From NCBI GenBank assembly GCA_031256115.1, contig JAIRRF010000265.1, positions 1 through 7,382 of the forward strand: a stretch of DNA of 7,382 nucleotides, in the 5' to 3' direction. A program made the position numbers and the translations under genes. Below, piece after piece: positions 5,713 to 7,382 of this stretch (positions within the stretch are counted from its first letter, which is position 1; each line of letters begins with the position of its first letter). This DNA comes from Treponema sp. (lineage in GTDB: Bacteria > Spirochaetota > Spirochaetia > Treponematales > Breznakiellaceae). Under the pieces are notes generated by a model. That model saw nothing but the letters and a program-made list of their open reading frames with translations, ran no database searches and had not been told where the DNA came from.

Positions 5713-6246
5713 ATGACCAGAGAAAAAATGAAGATTGCCGTTTCCGGAAAAAGCGGTTGCGGCAATACCACTATCAGCCGTTTGGTTTCGGAAAAACTGG
5801 ATTTGGCTTTTATTAATTTTACCTTCCGGAGTCTGGCGGCGGAAAAAGGTTTAAGCCTGAAGGAAGTACTTGCCAAAGCGGCAATAGATGACTGGTGGGA
5901 CAGGGAAGTGGATACCCGCCAGCTTGCTATGGCGGAAAAAGCCAAGGGCTGCGTCCTTGGTTCCCGGCTGGCGATCTGGATGCTAAAAGAGGCAGATTTG
6001 AAAGTATACCTCCGGGCAAGCCCTGAAGTCAGAGCGGGGCGGATTATCAAGCGCGAGGGGGGGGTATTGGAAGAAATTGCCGCTTTTACCCTGGAGCGGG
6101 ACCGGCAGGACAGGGAACGGTACATGCAAATATACAACATCGACAATGACAATTATTCCTTTGCGGACCTGATCGTCGATACCGATACCATGGGAATTGA
6201 AGAAATTGCCGGAGCAATAATTAATGAGGCAGACCGGAGAAAATAA
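5713..6246 (+). CDS. cmk: Cytidylate kinase, archaeal/short type
   Basis: 177 residues, close to the usual size of the short archaeal-type CMP kinases (about 180) and shorter than E. coli Cmk (227). It should phosphorylate CMP/dCMP with ATP in the cytoplasm for nucleotide supply. Order of motifs: MKIAVSG strand and P-loop GKSGCGNTT (12-20); SLAAEKG (40-46); DREVDTRQ (63-70), matching the D..(L/I)DxRQ segment of this family; VLGSRLAIWML (81-91), matching the VxxGRLA strand; RASPEVRAGRIIKREG (101-116), lid-like and basic; and RDRQDRERYMQIYNID plus DLIVDT near the C-terminus. The Walker A lysine position is Asn18, with a lysine instead at the second P-loop position (Lys13). A G8 run (6057-6064) lies in codons 115-118. 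Alternative start: ATG 5728, giving MKIAVSG directly. The last 23 bases overlap the next gene. Function is well supported by pattern; catalysis with the altered P-loop is not proven. Confidence 0.85.
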   Translation: MTREKMKIAVSGKSGCGNTTISRLVSEKLDLAFINFTFRSLAAEKGLSLKEVLAKAAIDDWWDREVDTRQLAMAEKAKGCVLGSRLAIWMLKEADLKVYLRASPEVRAGRIIKREGGVLEEIAAFTLERDRQDRERYMQIYNIDNDNYSFADLIVDTDTMGIEEIAGAIINEADRRK

Positions 6247-7090
6247 TACTCACGCTACTCCTTTAGAATTGGAAGAATTTAAAAAAACAATCCTTGATTT
6301 CTATACCCTGTCGGGCCGTTCCCTTCCCTGGCGTTATGTGGTCAATCCCAATCCCTGGGGTGTTTTAGTATCTGAGTTTATGCTCCAGCAGACCCAGGTT
6401 TTCCGGGTTCTGCCGTACTGGGAACGGTGGATGAAACTTTGGCCGGCTCCGGCGGATCTGGCCGCCGCCCCTCTGGAGACGGTATTCAGGGAATGGAGCG
6501 GCCTGGGCTATAACCGGCGGGCCAGGAATCTCCGGAACTGCGCCGCAATAATTGCCGCCAGGCATGGCGGAATTGTGCCCTGCACCCCGGAAACCCTTAT
6601 TACCCTGCCCGGTATAGGAGCATATACTGCCGGGGCCATAGCCTGCTTTGCCTGGGATTACCCCGCAGTTTTTATTGAAACCAATATCCGCGCCGTGTTG
6701 CTCCATTTCTTTTTTTTTGATGGATGTGGAATAAAAGATGATGAACTTTTACCCATTCTGAAACAGACCCTGGATCATTCCAATCCAAGGGTTTGGTATT
6801 GGGCGCTTATGGATTACGGAGCGGAATTAAAAAAGCTTAGCAAAAACCCAAACCGTAAAAGCGCCCACTATACAAAACAAAGCCCTTTTATTGGATCCTT
6901 CCGGCAGATCCGGGGAGCGCTAATAAAGGTTCTTTCCGTTAATGGCCCCCAGGATGCCGTTTCACTTCGGGAGGAAGTAAAACACATATTGAAGACCGTA
7001 ACGGATAAAGAATACAGCCGGGCTTTGGAAACACTGGAAAAAGAAATGATGGTAGCCGAAGAAAGTGGAGTGTACCGGATACGGGGCTGA
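6224..7090 (+). CDS. mutY: MutY-like A/G-specific adenine glycosylase, HhH-GPD family, without FeS cluster
   Basis: 288 residues against 350 in E. coli MutY. The family removes adenine mispaired with 8-oxoguanine. Seen in order: LPWR (34-37), NPW...SEFMLQQTQV (43-59) with Glu51 at the catalytic acid position, GLGYNRRARNL (93-103), helix-hairpin-helix LPGIGAYTAGAI (128-139), and FIETNIR (150-156), where the conserved catalytic Asp (E. coli Asp138, in LDGNVKR) is Glu152. The C-x6-C-x2-C-x5-C cluster that follows MDLGA in E. coli is absent: after MDYGAELKK (196-204) comes KNPNRKSAHYTKQSPF without cysteines. The C-terminal NUDIX-like 8-oxoG recognition domain is also missing; residues 215-288 look like a small winged-helix-type tail (inference). 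A T9 run (6710-6718) encodes FFF. ATG 6224 follows GGAG (6211-6214) at 9 bases and overlaps cmk by 23 bases. Adenine specificity is inferred from LQQTQV. Confidence 0.8.
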   Translation: MRQTGENNTHATPLELEEFKKTILDFYTLSGRSLPWRYVVNPNPWGVLVSEFMLQQTQVFRVLPYWERWMKLWPAPADLAAAPLETVFREWSGLGYNRRARNLRNCAAIIAARHGGIVPCTPETLITLPGIGAYTAGAIACFAWDYPAVFIETNIRAVLLHFFFFDGCGIKDDELLPILKQTLDHSNPRVWYWALMDYGAELKKLSKNPNRKSAHYTKQSPFIGSFRQIRGALIKVLSVNGPQDAVSLREEVKHILKTVTDKEYSRALETLEKEMMVAEESGVYRIRG

Positions 7091-7109
7091 AGAGATTCTT
7101 TCTTACCCT

Positions 7110-7382
7110 TCATCTGTGTGTCCAATCCTCAACAGCGAGGCCATTCACACGAGAAAACTCGTCAATATTATGTGTAACGAGGACCCCCGCATTCGCAAGT
7201 ACCGTAGAAGCAATTACAATGTCATTGCCTCCTATCCCTTGCCCTTTTCGTTCAAGATCGGCGCGGATGGCTGCATAGTACTCAGCGGATTTTTCATCGA
7301 AGTTGACTACCTCGTAAATCGATAGAAATACTCGAACGATCTTTAGATTGAATTCACGTTTTTTACTTTTTTCTGCTCCATA
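7110..7382 (-). CDS. vapC: VapC-type PIN-domain toxin, C-terminal fragment (5' end outside window)
   Basis: Reading the minus strand from the window edge, 90 codons run to a TGA at 7112-7110. The fragment begins YGAEKSKKR, the segment after the E-L-x-Y-G of VapC; the catalytic Glu lies just outside. It continues to IGGNDIVIAS (50-59 of the fragment), with Asp54 as the conserved third PIN acidic residue, then GVLVTHNIDEFSRVNGLAVEDW, matching the VapC C-terminus (T.N..xF.r..gl.vedW). PIN toxins are ribonucleases that cleave tRNA or rRNA and are held inactive by VapB. Since vapB usually precedes vapC, it would be beyond the right edge. The gene converges on mutY with 19 bases between stop codons and no strong terminator there. 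No stop or frameshift is seen in the visible part. Confidence 0.88.
   Translation of the reverse strand, partial: YGAEKSKKREFNLKIVRVFLSIYEVVNFDEKSAEYYAAIRADLERKGQGIGGNDIVIASTVLANAGVLVTHNIDEFSRVNGLAVEDWTHR

Noticed and set aside
7065..7325. 86-codon plus-strand ORF after mutY
   Set aside because: It begins inside mutY and is the antisense of the VapC fragment, which has clear PIN motifs.

Overview
This 7.4 kb window looks like spirochaete chromosome, most likely a Treponema of the roughly 50% GC, termite-gut type. That is inference. It rests on a large lipoprotein ending in a SUMF1/FGE-like domain (a family abundant in treponemes), an archaeal-type cytidylate kinase with an unusual P-loop, and a MutY-like glycosylase without an iron-sulfur cluster. 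No rRNA or other phylogenetic marker is present.

Layout. (1) 1-213, plus strand: the C-terminal end of a Dam/D12-class DNA adenine methyltransferase, cut by the window edge and AT-rich (about 32% GC by hand count). (2) 214-869: 656 bases with no convincing gene. It holds a roughly 314-bp imperfect inverted repeat (334-647) with two small hairpins near its apex, a strong nested hairpin followed by T6 (720-787), and a plausible promoter and Shine-Dalgarno for the next gene. (3) 870-3296: an 808-residue predicted lipoprotein with repeated beta-rich modules and a C-terminal SUMF1/FGE fold that lacks the catalytic cysteines. (4) 3348-7090: a compact housekeeping operon, murC-yicC-cmk-mutY-like, with a 4-bp overlap, an 11-bp gap and a 23-bp overlap. 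(5) 7110-7382, minus strand: the C-terminal part of a VapC/PIN toxin, convergent with mutY and cut by the window edge.

How the parts fit. The operon links peptidoglycan precursor synthesis (MurC), an RNA-related YicC protein, pyrimidine nucleotide supply (Cmk) and base-excision repair (MutY-like). The overlaps suggest translational coupling. The flanks are accessory in character: an AT-rich methyltransferase, a possible MITE or structured RNA, and a toxin gene. The lipoprotein is probably a cell-envelope protein using the SUMF1 fold for binding rather than catalysis.

The observations most worth following are the long inverted repeat with its downstream terminator-like hairpin, the cmk P-loop with Asn in place of the canonical Lys, the FeS-less MutY-like protein with Glu in place of the conserved Asp, the 18-bp in-frame tandem duplication in yicC, and the homopolymer tracts in the lipoprotein promoter, cmk and mutY. 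I did not find a clearly new multi-gene system.
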